A DNA stretch of 64,000 nt from Saccharomycopsis fibuligera x Saccharomycopsis cf. fibuligera (GCA_001936135.1 CP012809.1:4141501-4205500), one strand, 5' to 3'; counted from the stretch's first letter, positions 40,118 through 51,296 are shown. The notes: generated from the letters alone by a model not told the origin. Made by a program: numbers and translations.

Positions 40118-41127
40118 AGATTTAGTTTTTTAGCAGCTCTTTGCTAGATTTATCCTTGGATGCGTCTTTTAATTCATCGGCATGGTTCAAATAAGAATTG
40201 CAATAATCTTATTTTAAAACATTTATTTTATTGATAGAGGCCTCTAAATTTCCGGAAGTTTTCTTGCATTGGTAGACAATTTAGTTTTTCAAGTATTCTC
40301 ACAACAGTTGCCTTACAGTGTCTAGTTTGATATTCTCTCTTTTTGAGTTTTGCTTCTTGTTTTTCGGGGTGCTTTTTTTACTGCATTACTGTCATAGTGC
40401 CATACTGCGTGCTCTAACATGACCACATCACTGCGGTTCCTATTGGTAATCTAATTGTCTATGTTTGCGTTATATTGCATCACATCAAAGAACTTTTCAT
40501 TATCCATCCATCAATCCATCCTGTTGTGCGCCTTACATTACATGCGCTTGACTTAACTTGATATAACTGATAACGTTTTGCCTTTATTTATTGTTTTTTC
40601 TGCCTTCCATTTCATTTCTTGGTCAACTTTTTTTTTCTTTTTTTTTTTTTTCTAGTCACTTAATCTATTTGCTGTTACTTGCTCATTTGCTAATTCGGCC
40701 AGTTATTATTTTTCGTTCTACAGTTGTTTATTATTTTCTTTTCATATGCATCATATCTTGTGTCGCAAAGTCACATCCATTTTCAATTCATTAAGTAATC
40801 ATCATTATCATAATTGCAGTTGGCTAAAGTTACTGCTTTCAAACGTATAAAGGTATAAACGTTAAACTATGCAAACAATCGCCAAGTTTTGATACGCAAA
40901 AAGAGGGTTATATATGTACCACAACGGAGCACTCTTACATTGCTAAATTTTTGTAAGTTATAATGTAACAATGTACTCAAACCTTCTATTTTACACTTTT
41001 TTGTAGCCTCAAAGTAAATACATATAAATATATGACTATTCGGTCATTAATAAATAACTTTAAACTGTATACTGGAGCGCTCGGATGTGCTCAAAACTCG
41101 ATGTGCTTTTTTTAGTTTCATTTTCAA
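40118..41127. other. Intergenic: convergent 3' regions of YND1 and PIF1
   Basis: One kb with no supported gene. T-rich stretches lie near 40590-40650, fitting the YND1 3' UTR. No tRNA or snoRNA signature found. Confidence 0.55.
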
Positions 41128-43754
41128 TCAATAATCTTCCCTTGCAAATGCTCTCTTCATATCATCCAACATGATCAGGTCTGGCCCTTCCAACGGCCCA
41201 GGTCCAGGTCCAAAATTCTTCTTCTTTGTCCCTCTTTTCCGTCCTCTAGTTTTCTTCTCCTCCCCTCCTGCTTTTCCACTAGCAGCGCTACCATTCTTTC
41301 TCCCCCTCCCTTTTTTACTGGTCTCTTTCAACGTCGGTGGCTGCATTGTGAAAAACTGTTTTGCAATAAACGAAGGATGACTACTTATCTCATTGGCCTT
41401 GGCCAATGCCCCATCTGCGCTCACTAAACTTTGATAAAAATCCGTCACTGACAAATGCGTCATTACTTTTGATGGGATAAAATTCAATACTTGTAGTCCC
41501 TGTCTCGAGGTGACTCTACTTAACGCGACGTAAGCCTGACCTTTTTCGAACACTCTGCGTAAGTCAACTTTTGCCTTTGTTAAAGTTTGACCTTGCGATT
41601 TATGAATAGAGATGGCCCATGCTAGCATCAATGGAATTTGAGTTCTTGAGACTAGTGGGGTCTCGTACTCGTCCTCAATATCCCATGTCTCTGGGCACAT
41701 AAGGACGTCTCTGGTAGTACCGTCATTCATTAAAAACCGTACTAATGGGTATCTTTTCTGTTTACTGGCGCTGTAGAGGGTGTTTATGAGCTGGTGTTTA
41801 CGAGCCATGTTATCTTTTTGAATAGGATCAATGGAGTCGTCTTCGTTGATAAGTTTGAAAAAATCAAATACTGATTCGTCCAAGCTGCTAGGGAATTTCG
41901 TGGGTTCGTCTTGACTATTGATTTCCAAAAGTTGCTTGTTGGAGTTGTTATTTGCAGCTTTGTAATTATAAAGGTTTTTTGCCTCAGCTTGCTTTTCAAG
42001 TTTCTTGGTAATTGCTTCTTCAATGTTTTTGGTATCTCCCTCTTGCATCTTTTGATAAAAGCAATAAGTGTCCGGATCAACAAAATCAATAACCTTGCCC
42101 AACGTTCCATTAACTAACGTATCATCCAAATTCTTAATCATCATTACTTGCGCGCCTTTCTTCAAAATGAGTTGCTGAGGAGCAAGAAAATTGCTCAACA
42201 TCTTATCTCTTGCATCCTTGTCAATTAATGAGCCTCCATCAATCGCATTAAAGACAAATTCTGGATCTTTCAATTGTTTGAGACGCCGAATATTAGCACG
42301 ATCAACTTCGTTTCTGGTAGAGAATAATTCCGCTGGTTCAATGCCGTCATTTATAGGTAATGCACGCCGTAGCTCAATAAAATTTTTAATGGTTCGTTCA
42401 CTAAGTTTACCGTTTCTCATTTCGTTCAACATGTCAATGAATTCCAAGTCTCCCTGTTGTCGAAAAATTTTCGTCAAAATGACTTGAATCTTGACTGATT
42501 CTTTCCAAGATTGACACTGAAAAGCAAACAGAGAATCAGCATTATTAATATCAGAATGAAGATTGTTGTTGTTATTAGTGCCAAAATTTCTTTTAACGAC
42601 TGGTGGCAACTGGTAGAAATCACCACAAAAAATCACCTGGATACCACCAAATGGCTGGTCATTTTTTCTAATATTTTTAGCAATTGCATTCAACTTGTCA
42701 AGTAAAGTTCCATCAACCATGGAAACTTCATCAACGATTAGCACTTTTGTCCGTTGCCAATTATTACTACTTTTCTTTGATCGTTTAATTTTTTTAATGA
42801 GTTGCTGTACTTTACCCTCGCCTAACCCAATTCCAGAAAATGAATGCAACGTTATCCCGCCAATGTTACAAGCGGCAAGCCCAGTACTAGCAGTGACGGC
42901 GACTTCACCGGGGTTATGCAACTCACGTAACATTTTGATTGCATGTCTTAATAATACGGATTTACCAGTACCTGCAGAACCGGTATAGAAGATGTTATGG
43001 CCCTGTTTAATAATTTCTAAAACTTTATTTTGTTCATCACTGAGAACAATTTCTTGGGCCATTTGTGATGGGATTTCGCCAGCATGAGTGGACATTTCAC
43101 GGGTGGTGGCACCAGTGGTGCTAGATGTTGGTGAAACGGGTGACTGGTTGGCAAGGGTAGGTCTGTTTCTTTGAGTTAATGGGGACGGGTTAATTACTGG
43201 GGCATGTCTCGATTTAACCACGATTTCTGGTGAATCAAAAGATTCTGCATGTAATGCCGACATAGGGGAGTTTTTTATATGGAATGTAGTTGATGGCGTA
43301 CTTTGGACAAAATGTTTTTCTTGCTGATGATTATCATCTTTAATGGGGCTGCGCGAAATAACAAACCGCTTTTTTGTTGTTCTATATCTATGATCTTCTG
43401 GCGATGATGGATCAGTGGATAGAAAGCTAGATTCAATTTGTTCTTTAGTAAAATGGAGTGTTGGCTTTAATGGTGATGATTTAAGTGGGGTATGTTTTGG
43501 ATGTGAGGATGAAGATAATGGTTTGTGTAATACAGGTGATTGTAATTTGGGAGAGTGTGTAATGTTATTATTAGTATTGCTATTCAGCAGCTGCTGATGG
43601 AATCCGCGAATGTCATTTAGGTTCTTGTGATTGGGAGTGCTGGGCGGTATTCTAAGGTACGGCTGTTCCTCGGTTCTACAAGGAGATCGAACTTTCTGTA
43701 AAAGTTCTTCTTCCAGTATTGAGTTAGCCATTGCAGAGCTAATTTTTGTTTTGA

Positions 43755-43791
<37 letters not shown>

Positions 43792-43836
43792 ATTATTGTT
43801 ATTGTCATCATCATCATTATTATCATTATTACTATT

Positions 43837-43867
<31 letters not shown>

Positions 43868-44286
43868 GTAGTAGTAGTAGTAGTAGTAGTAGCAGCAGTA
43901 GGAGTAGTAGGTGCTGTTTTAGTAGTTGCACTCTGGGGAGGTTTCGAACCTACTGCCGCATTAGACCAAAACTCATCATCGTCAAACGTATCTGATAACG
44001 TATCCACCGACTCGAACGAATCATATTCATTACTTGCGGATTTTTCCTTCTGTTGTTGTAATTGGTACATTTTTTGTGGCGTTGGCTGGTTTCGGTGCTT
44101 TGCTGATACATCAGATATATTATTATTTGACAGTTGACAATTGGGCACGTTTTCCTTGTTGTCTTCAGTTATACTAATGGATCTTTGAGAAGATGGTGAT
44201 GGTTTACTTTTCAAACTGTGCAAGAAATTTAGCTGTTGACTATTCCTTAGAATGTTGATATTGTTATTACTAATATTATTATTGTT

Positions 44287-44349
<63 letters not shown>

Positions 44350-45054
44350 GCTGATATTAGTAACGGGAGTTTCCCCCGGGTTAAGCTTAGTTTTTTTGCG
44401 AGTTCGTTCAGTAACCGGAGACATTTTGGCAAACCATGCATCTTCAAGAGAGTCATCATCGTCACTGAAATCATCTTCGTGGTTATTATTTACATTTTCA
44501 TCACTTTCACTCCAATCATCACTGAGAAATGAATTTTTTGATTGCAAAGAAATGGCTATCTGTGATTTTTGGGTATGGGGTTTACCAGAGGAGCTAGTAT
44601 TTGTGTTGATAGAATTATTGTTGCCTTTGATTTTGCTATTTGTAGTACTCATTATTCTTGTAGCATCATGTGTAGTATTTGAGATATCAAGTCGTATGTT
44701 TTTAGTTGTAGATGCTGCTGCACCCAAGTCATTAAATTCCGAATCGCTTAAAGATCCAAAAGAATCAAAGCTGTCCTGGGAGAACGGCCGCGTGAGGGCA
44801 TGCTCGATAACATCGCGATCAAACTTGGGCACCTGGTGACCAACATATGTACCTGTGTGTATGTTATTAGCAATAGTATTGTTTTTGGAATTCGGATGGT
44901 CTGACACATAGTTGTGGTGGCGCTCCATGGTAAGCGCTGAGGAGGACGAGCGATGGGCGTAGTAGTAGTGGCAGCGGTAGTGGTAGTGGGCGGCTAGGGC
45001 TTGGACTGCTGGGGAACAGTGGAGCGGCAAGATGCGGGGCCTGCAAAGGAACAT
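41128..45054 (-). CDS. PIF1: Pif1-family 5'-3' DNA helicase, probably dual nuclear/mitochondrial
   Basis: Unwinds G-quadruplexes and removes telomerase, and maintains mitochondrial DNA. I start at the ATG at 45054 (MFLCRPRILPLHC), giving 1308 residues. The first 42 residues lack acids and carry Arg, His and Ser, as in a presequence. The next in-frame ATG (44928, MERHHNYV) would yield a form without it, like the two starts of Saccharomyces PIF1. Residues 43-650 are disordered, with Asn runs (one of about 21 codons at 44288-44350) and Thr/Asn runs. Helicase motifs: GSAGTGKS (about 693-700), LIVDEVSM, VIFCGDFYQLPPV, IHKSQGQTL and AYVALSRV. The signature GITLHSFSGIGLG follows motif Ia. RRM3, the sister family, is less likely given the presequence. 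The C-terminus is Lys/Gly-rich. Confidence 0.93.
43757..43910. repeat. PIF1: ATT/GTA trinucleotide-rich tract in PIF1
   Basis: Runs of ATT (about 43757-43800 and 43840-43867) and GTA (about 43868-43891) on the + strand encode Asn and Thr runs in the disordered region of the helicase. Confidence 0.8.
44288..44350. repeat. PIF1: (TTG)21 trinucleotide repeat encoding an Asn run in PIF1
   Basis: Twenty-one perfect units, read as AAC Asn codons on the minus strand. A pure tract of this length is expected to vary between strains. Confidence 0.95.
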
Positions 45055-45393
45055 AAACGGCAGGCAGAGATGCTTAGTGCTGTGGATCACTGGTATCTAT
45101 GAATGATATGATATGGTATGGTACTATATTGTACTATATTGTATTATATTATATTGCATTTTCTGTTGTTTTCATTTGATATTTGGTGTTTTTAAATATT
45201 TTTATTTGTATTTTTGAATATTTTTCTCGCGTGCTGGTTAGCGGCACCGTCTTCCTCACTGGCAAAGAGTCTCCGGCTGTCTCCGTCGGACAGACACACT
45301 CTCTCTCGCCGGAACGTCTAATGATAAAAGCTACAACTATAAACTTTCCAGATCTCTCTCGAGGAATTTTTTCGTCTATATACTATATACTAT

Positions 45394-45429
<36 letters not shown>

Positions 45430-45653
45430 CCCTGCTGGTTAGCTTGTACTTGAGTGTGCTGCATCTGCCTTCACTGTTCATTTGTCATTCTCTGCTGTGT
45501 TACTCACACTAGTACTCACGCACTCACCTGCTCAAACACTCACTCATCAACCAAAGTGAAAATTTTCTTTTTGACTCTTTCCTCATTATTTGACGTTTTT
45601 GACACTCACCTCGTTTTCCACGCACTGCAGTCCACCACCCACAAATCATCATC
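45055..45653. promoter_or_regulatory. Divergent promoter of PIF1 and the PRPP synthetase gene
   Basis: It holds a TA-rich tract (TATAC units then about eleven AT dinucleotides) at 45375-45429. A stretch of TATTGTAC-like repeats lies at about 45104-45155. Several ACTC/CACT units lie near 45510-45545 in the PRPP-synthetase leader. Confidence 0.55.
45375..45429. repeat. TA-rich microsatellite
   Basis: TATATAC repeats followed by an uninterrupted AT run, about 225-280 bases before the PRPP-synthetase ATG. Confidence 0.9.
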
Positions 45654-46688
45654 ATGGACCGTCTTAAAGTATTTGTTGGTAATTCCCATCCTGAGCTCGG
45701 CAAGCTCATTTGCTCCCACTTGAATATTGCCCCAAGTCCTTGCACCGCCCGCAAGTTTGCCAATGGCGAGACCTCTGTACAGTTGAACATCTCAGTGCGT
45801 AACCAGGATGTCTACATTGTCCAAAGCACAGACAGCTCCATCAACGATGCCATCATGGAACTTTTGATCCTAATAAGTGCATGCAAAGGTGGTTCTGCCG
45901 CTAGAATCACTGCCATTATCCCCGAATTCCCTTACGCTAAACATTCCAAGATGACTAAGAGTCGTAGCGCAATTACGGCTAGGATGTTGGCCAACTTGAT
46001 CACTATGGCGGGCGCTGACCATGTGGTGCTGATGGACTTAAAAGCTTCACAAATGCAAGGGTTTTTCGATAAACCTATTGACAATTTATACGCTGCTCCA
46101 ACTTTAGCCCATTGGATCAAACACAATATTCCGGACTCTGAGAACTTAGTGGTAGTGTCCAAGGATCCAGATGGAACCAAAAGAGTGGCCGAATTGGCTG
46201 ATCGACTTAAGGTGAATTTTGCCATGGTCCACACTGACAAGTTTTTGAAAGAAGCATCTGATGAACAGCAAGCCAAGGCCGACGTTAACGAAGAGGAAAT
46301 TTTGATTAGCCAGTCTACGCCAGGAACCACCACACTAGTAGGCGATGTGCGTAACCGTCCAATCATTATTCTCGACGACACCATTGACAAACCAGACATG
46401 ATTATTCATGCGGCTAACCATTGCAAGACCCAATGCAGTGCGCAAAGAGTGTATGTGGCTGCTACTCACGGTGACTTTTTGGATGACTGCTTGCAGAAGC
46501 TCGAGCAGTGTGATACTATTGACAAGGTGATTGTCACCAATACTCACCCAATCAACCACGAGGTAGCTAGCCAGAGTGAGAAGCTCGAGGTGATTGATGT
46601 GAGCATGATCTTTGCAGAGTGCATCAGAAGACTTCACAATGGTGAGAGCATCTCACAATTATTCAGCCGGGTGGAGAGGGGCAACTAG
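45654..46688 (+). CDS. PRS1: PRPP synthetase subunit, divergent Prs1-like
   Basis: A member of the ribose-phosphate pyrophosphokinase family, which makes PRPP for nucleotides, His and Trp. It has 344 residues with the usual two-domain fold: DVYIVQSTDSSINDAIMELL (52-71), SMDLKASQMQGFF (125-137, the first residue encoded by CTG) and VVSKDPDGTKRV (165-176). Several active-site signatures are altered. The catalytic LHAS motif reads LKAS, the flexible loop FPYARQDKK reads FPYAKHSKM, and the PRPP loop DDxxDTGGT reads DDTIDKPDM. Saccharomyces Prs1 shows similar changes and works only in heteromers. However, the large non-homologous insertion of Prs1 is missing, with only a short acidic stretch near 200-215. 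It may be a regulatory rather than a catalytic subunit. Confidence 0.85.
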   Translation: MDRLKVFVGNSHPELGKLICSHLNIAPSPCTARKFANGETSVQLNISVRNQDVYIVQSTDSSINDAIMELLILISACKGGSAARITAIIPEFPYAKHSKMTKSRSAITARMLANLITMAGADHVVLMDLKASQMQGFFDKPIDNLYAAPTLAHWIKHNIPDSENLVVVSKDPDGTKRVAELADRLKVNFAMVHTDKFLKEASDEQQAKADVNEEEILISQSTPGTTTLVGDVRNRPIIILDDTIDKPDMIIHAANHCKTQCSAQRVYVAATHGDFLDDCLQKLEQCDTIDKVIVTNTHPINHEVASQSEKLEVIDVSMIFAECIRRLHNGESISQLFSRVERGN

Positions 46689-46936
46689 GAGTAAGTTAAT
46701 ACATTTGTTTATAGTTTTGTGCTTTGTTGTGTAGTATAATGTTACTGGTATCTATAGAGAGTAGATATGGTACGGTGTAGTATTCTATGGTTTTATATTG
46801 TATGGTTGTGACAAATGGTAAATATTACATAATCACAGAGTCAGCTGAGACTCTAAGCGAAAATCAAAATCAAAATCAAAAACGAATTCATTAATGCTCA
46901 TCGCCCATCAGACACAATCAATTATCAATCATTAGA

Positions 46937-46967
<31 letters not shown>

Positions 46968-47006
46968 GAAGATATCTACATCCACTAGGATATCACCACC
47001 CGCACT
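46689..47006. promoter_or_regulatory. VIP1 promoter and leader
   Basis: It contains an AAAATC tandem (about 46859-46880) and (AAC)9 at 46941-46967, 40 bases before the VIP1 start. The CAA-rich leader is unstructured and should be well translated. Confidence 0.5.
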
Positions 47007-50000
47007 ATGAGCACATCGCCTCTACCAATTCCCACGCCGCCCACTACACAAGTGGCAGTTCCAGATTCGGGACTCAGCGACCCCTCCAGCACCAAAAGAG
47101 CCATGGACTCCATTGCTCCGTACTTGGAAAAATTCTCTCCGGTGACAAGTGCTTCTGAGAGCACTTCCCTCAAGAGTTCTATCCCGTTATTTAGTACCAG
47201 CACCAGCGACGGTGATGATAGCGGACAAAATGAAGATTTCAGTTGTGGTTCAAGCAGTAAAAGCGGCAGAAGCAGTGCTAGTGGTTTCAATACCAATAAT
47301 TATAAAAACTACAGTCATCTGAATGATGACGCCCCGCAAGGTTCCAATGATAGCGCTTCTTCTTCAACTATCTCTGGCGCTAGTGGCGTATCAACTAGTG
47401 AAAATAGCACAAAAAGCAATGGAGATAACAGTAATAGTGATAAAAAAGACAATACCAAAAAAGATGACGAGAATGACAAAAATGACAAGTGCGATAATGG
47501 CGATGACAATCAACCGCCCAAGTTATACGGCAAGATTGGAATTTGTGCCATGGATGCCAAAGTCCTTAGCAAGCCATGCCGTGAAATTCTCAATCGGCTC
47601 ATAAAATTTGGCGAATTTGAGACTGTTATATTTGGAGAAAAATCTATTTTGGATGAAAGCATTGAATCTTGGCCTGTTTGTGACTTTTTAATCAGTTTCT
47701 TTAGTAACGGATTCCCTTTGGATAAAGCCATTGACTATGCTAATTTACGCAAACCGTTCCTAATCAACGACCTAATCATGCAAAAAGTGCTTTGGGATCG
47801 TAGACTTTGCCTTCGACTTCTTGAGGCAGCTCAAGTGGCTACTCCTGAAAGGTTGGAAATTTCAAGAGACGGCGGGCCAGTGAATTTTATTAGAGATGAT
47901 TTGAAACAGAAGTTGATTAATAAGGGCGTGAATGTTGATCCTATCCCTGAGCCAGAATGGAAAATGCTTGATGATGATACATTATGGGTTGATGGCAAGA
48001 TCATGGAGAAACCATTTGTTGAAAAACCAGTTGATGGGGAAGATCATAATGTTTATATTTACTATCCATCTTCTACTGGCGGCGGTGGCCGTCGACTTTT
48101 TCGTAAAGTCGGTAACAAATCCTCGGAATTTGATGCTTCATTGACAATGATTAGAACTAATGGTTCTTTTATTTATGAAAAATTCATGGATACGGAAAAT
48201 TTGGAAGATGTTAAAGCATACACTGTGGGACAGTATTACTGTCATGCAGAAACTAGAAAATCACCAGTGGTTGATGGCATTGTTCGCAGAAACACTCGCG
48301 GTAAAGAATTAAGATACGTTACCACATTATCTGAAAGTGAGCGTCAAATGGCTCAGCGAGTAAGTAAATATTTTGATCAAACAATTTGTGGATTTGATAT
48401 TCTTAGAGCTTATAATCGAAGTTATGTCATTGATGTTAATGGATTTTCCTTTGTTAAAGATAATAATGAGTATTATGATCAGTGTTCACAGATTTTGAGA
48501 GAAATTTTTAAGAAAGTTAGCCCATATTATCAAATTACTAGAGCTTTAGAAGCAGAAAGTGAAGGTGAAGTGGATGACTTAGAAGATGAACAAGAATTGG
48601 TTGAACTTCATGAACAACAACAAGAAGAAGTGGCGACTGCCGCTGAAGCTGCTGCTGCTGCAGTTGCCGCAACCTCGGGAACAGCACCACCACCACAAAC
48701 AGCATCACCATTACTAATTCCGGCAACCAAAACTAATACTGTCACCTCACCAACAGTATCATCATCGTTATTGCCAAAAAATTCAACAACTAACGCACAA
48801 ACTATTTCTTCTTCTTCTTCTTCTGCTGCTGCTGCTGTTGCTGCTGCTGCATCGACTAGAGCCGATACTTTAAACAAGGTGAAAAGCGCCGACAATGCTC
48901 TTCCTGCAAAATCTCGTCTTGCTTCAGAATCAGCCGCTAACCCAAATACGGCTAGCAGAGCAAAATCCGTTAGCGCCGGATCTCACCATCATCATCATGG
49001 TCATCACAGTCATAGCCATAGTCATCATAGTTCAAGACATCATCATCATCATCATGGTCATCATGGTCATACGCCATACCCAAGCAGTTCCAAATGGACA
49101 TTTAAAGGTTTGGTCACCGTAATTAGACATGCTGATCGTACTCCTAAGCAAAAATTTAAGTATTCTTTTCGTTCACCAATCTTTATTTCCCTTTTGAAAG
49201 GGCACAAGGAAGAAGTGATTATTCGTCAAGTTAGCGATTTGCAAATTGTGTTACAAACTATTAAGCTCGCCGAAGAACAAAAATGTGAAGCTCCAGAAAA
49301 ATTAAGACTTTTGAGTTCAACTCTTGAGAAAAAAATCAAATTGCCGGGAACCAAGATCCAATTGAAACCGGTACTCGACGAATTGACTAATGAAGTAGAA
49401 AAGGTTCAGTTCATCTTGAAATGGGGCGGCGAGCCTACTCATTCCGCAAGGTATCAAGCTATAGATTTGGGAGAAACAACTAGACAGGATGTTCAGTTGT
49501 TAAACAAGGAAGCATTCAAGAATGTTAAAGTTTACACATCTTCGGAACGTCGAGTTATTGCTTCTGCTAAACTTTGGGCGTGCTCATTTTTGGAAAAAGA
49601 TCAACTTCCTGAAGATTTTCTCAAAATCAGAAAAGATCTACTTGATGATTCCAACGCAGCTAAAGATTTGATGGATAAAGTCAAGAAGAAAATCAAACCA
49701 TTGCTCAGGCAGGGGATCAAGCCACCAAAACAATTTGCTTGGCCTCCTAAATATCCAGATCCTTACTACGTCACCAAAAGAGTAGTGGAACTCATGAATT
49801 ATCATCGTAAAGTAATGGACTACAATTTCAAACACAAAGACATTGAAACATTACAACATCGTTGGTGCTGCAGTGAAGACCCGTATCTTTTTAAAGAAAG
49901 ATGGGATAAATTATTCAAAGAATTTGTTACTTTTGAGAAAGTTGATCCTTCAAAAATTAGTGAACTTTACGATACAATGAAATTTGATGCTTTACACAAT

Positions 50001-51296
50001 CGAGAATTCTTGGAGAACATTTTTTACCCTCCGGACATGGATCTAGTTTCAAATGATGAGGATTTACGCAAACTTGCCGAAGATTTCAAAAGTAGTCCAG
50101 TATTGTGTGACAGCTATCCAATTAATGTTCTAGCTATGAATAATTTTCAATTGCCTAGTGAAGTGTCTTCGTCTCCTAATTCTAACACTGCCTCAAGAAG
50201 TAGCAGCTCGGTAAAGTTGACTCAACAAGCACAACAAGCTATTGCTAAGAATAATAACAGCAATAACAGCACTGCGAATAGCAGTTTAGCAAACAGTCCA
50301 CTTGCTAGTAGCAGTAACACCAGCAAATATTTAACAGTTAACCCGTCCAATGGTAATAGCACTAGTAATACTACTACAGGGGCAACCAGCAACCTTCTGG
50401 TATCACCAAGACTTCACCGTCCATCAATTTCATCCGCTTCTGCTTCTGTATCACCAATCAACAGCAGTGGTGCTGGTGTTACCGCAACAAGCAACAACGC
50501 TGGCGCTGCAAACAGTAGTAACAACATTTATCGTGTACCAAGTAACGACTCAGACAATTATACCTCTGCCGGCTCACTTGGCTGGATTTTAAAATCTGAC
50601 TATCATACCATCAACCCACGCATCCGCTCACCATTTGATGATCCGAAATTCCATCAATTGCGAGAACTTTACAAATTAGCCAAGGTGCTTTTTGACTTTG
50701 TATGTCCTCAGGAATACGGGATTGAAAACAATGAAAAATTGGATATTGGACTTCTAACTTCACTTCCTTTGGCTAAACAAGTTTTATCCGATATCACTGA
50801 TATGGTTGAAACTTCCAACCCGGCCACTGTTGCTTACTTCACCAAAGAATCACATATTTACACATTGCTCAACATTATTTACGAGTCGAAACTACCAATG
50901 CGTATAGAAAGAAATGCATTGCCTGAGTTGGACTACTTATCTCAAATTGTCTTTGAACTTTACGAAAGTGATGACGTTTCAGCACCAGGCAAGAAGAAGC
51001 ATTCAATCAGATTAAGTCTTTCCCCTGGGTGTCACACTCAGGACCCATTGGATGTCCAGCTAGATGCCAAACATTACATTAGCAATATCCCCAAGATTTC
51101 CCTTACTAGACACTTAGATACCGATTTATTGATTCAGAAATTAAGATCAAGATTCTCTAGAGTTTCATTGCCTAAGAAGTTCATTCCGGTTAATATTTCA
51201 AGTCCATTGGTTGCGGCTAGACTGCTGGAGGAAGAAGAAATGAAGGATAAAGAGATTCCTAGTATTGATGTTGGCGTCAGCAGTGTGCAGCAATAA
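47007..51296 (+). CDS. VIP1: Inositol hexakisphosphate/diphosphoinositol kinase (PP-IP5K)
   Basis: Makes 1-position inositol pyrophosphates, signals for phosphate state. It has 1429 residues. A Ser-rich start is followed by the RimK-like ATP-grasp kinase domain (about 169-520, from GKIGICAMDAK). The histidine-phosphatase domain starts near 700 (VIRHADRTPKQKFKYSF) and runs to about 1390. Two additions stand out. A linker (about 545-695) holds Ala runs and a stretch of about 30 residues that is mostly His (659-688). An Asn/Ser/Thr-rich insertion of about 140 residues (about 1048-1188) interrupts the phosphatase domain. Both domains keep their key motifs, so kinase and phosphatase activities are expected. 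Two CTG codons near the C-terminus (before EEEE) would read Ser-Ser in a CUG-Ser yeast. Secure. Confidence 0.96.
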   Translation: MSTSPLPIPTPPTTQVAVPDSGLSDPSSTKRAMDSIAPYLEKFSPVTSASESTSLKSSIPLFSTSTSDGDDSGQNEDFSCGSSSKSGRSSASGFNTNNYKNYSHLNDDAPQGSNDSASSSTISGASGVSTSENSTKSNGDNSNSDKKDNTKKDDENDKNDKCDNGDDNQPPKLYGKIGICAMDAKVLSKPCREILNRLIKFGEFETVIFGEKSILDESIESWPVCDFLISFFSNGFPLDKAIDYANLRKPFLINDLIMQKVLWDRRLCLRLLEAAQVATPERLEISRDGGPVNFIRDDLKQKLINKGVNVDPIPEPEWKMLDDDTLWVDGKIMEKPFVEKPVDGEDHNVYIYYPSSTGGGGRRLFRKVGNKSSEFDASLTMIRTNGSFIYEKFMDTENLEDVKAYTVGQYYCHAETRKSPVVDGIVRRNTRGKELRYVTTLSESERQMAQRVSKYFDQTICGFDILRAYNRSYVIDVNGFSFVKDNNEYYDQCSQILREIFKKVSPYYQITRALEAESEGEVDDLEDEQELVELHEQQQEEVATAAEAAAAAVAATSGTAPPPQTASPLLIPATKTNTVTSPTVSSSLLPKNSTTNAQTISSSSSSAAAAVAAAASTRADTLNKVKSADNALPAKSRLASESAANPNTASRAKSVSAGSHHHHHGHHSHSHSHHSSRHHHHHHGHHGHTPYPSSSKWTFKGLVTVIRHADRTPKQKFKYSFRSPIFISLLKGHKEEVIIRQVSDLQIVLQTIKLAEEQKCEAPEKLRLLSSTLEKKIKLPGTKIQLKPVLDELTNEVEKVQFILKWGGEPTHSARYQAIDLGETTRQDVQLLNKEAFKNVKVYTSSERRVIASAKLWACSFLEKDQLPEDFLKIRKDLLDDSNAAKDLMDKVKKKIKPLLRQGIKPPKQFAWPPKYPDPYYVTKRVVELMNYHRKVMDYNFKHKDIETLQHRWCCSEDPYLFKERWDKLFKEFVTFEKVDPSKISELYDTMKFDALHNREFLENIFYPPDMDLVSNDEDLRKLAEDFKSSPVLCDSYPINVLAMNNFQLPSEVSSSPNSNTASRSSSSVKLTQQAQQAIAKNNNSNNSTANSSLANSPLASSSNTSKYLTVNPSNGNSTSNTTTGATSNLLVSPRLHRPSISSASASVSPINSSGAGVTATSNNAGAANSSNNIYRVPSNDSDNYTSAGSLGWILKSDYHTINPRIRSPFDDPKFHQLRELYKLAKVLFDFVCPQEYGIENNEKLDIGLLTSLPLAKQVLSDITDMVETSNPATVAYFTKESHIYTLLNIIYESKLPMRIERNALPELDYLSQIVFELYESDDVSAPGKKKHSIRLSLSPGCHTQDPLDVQLDAKHYISNIPKISLTRHLDTDLLIQKLRSRFSRVSLPKKFIPVNISSPLVAARLLEEEEMKDKEIPSIDVGVSSVQQ

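Noticed and set aside
43935-43960. GGTTTCGAACC as a tRNA B box
   Set aside because: It lies inside the PIF1 coding sequence and has no A box at a suitable distance.
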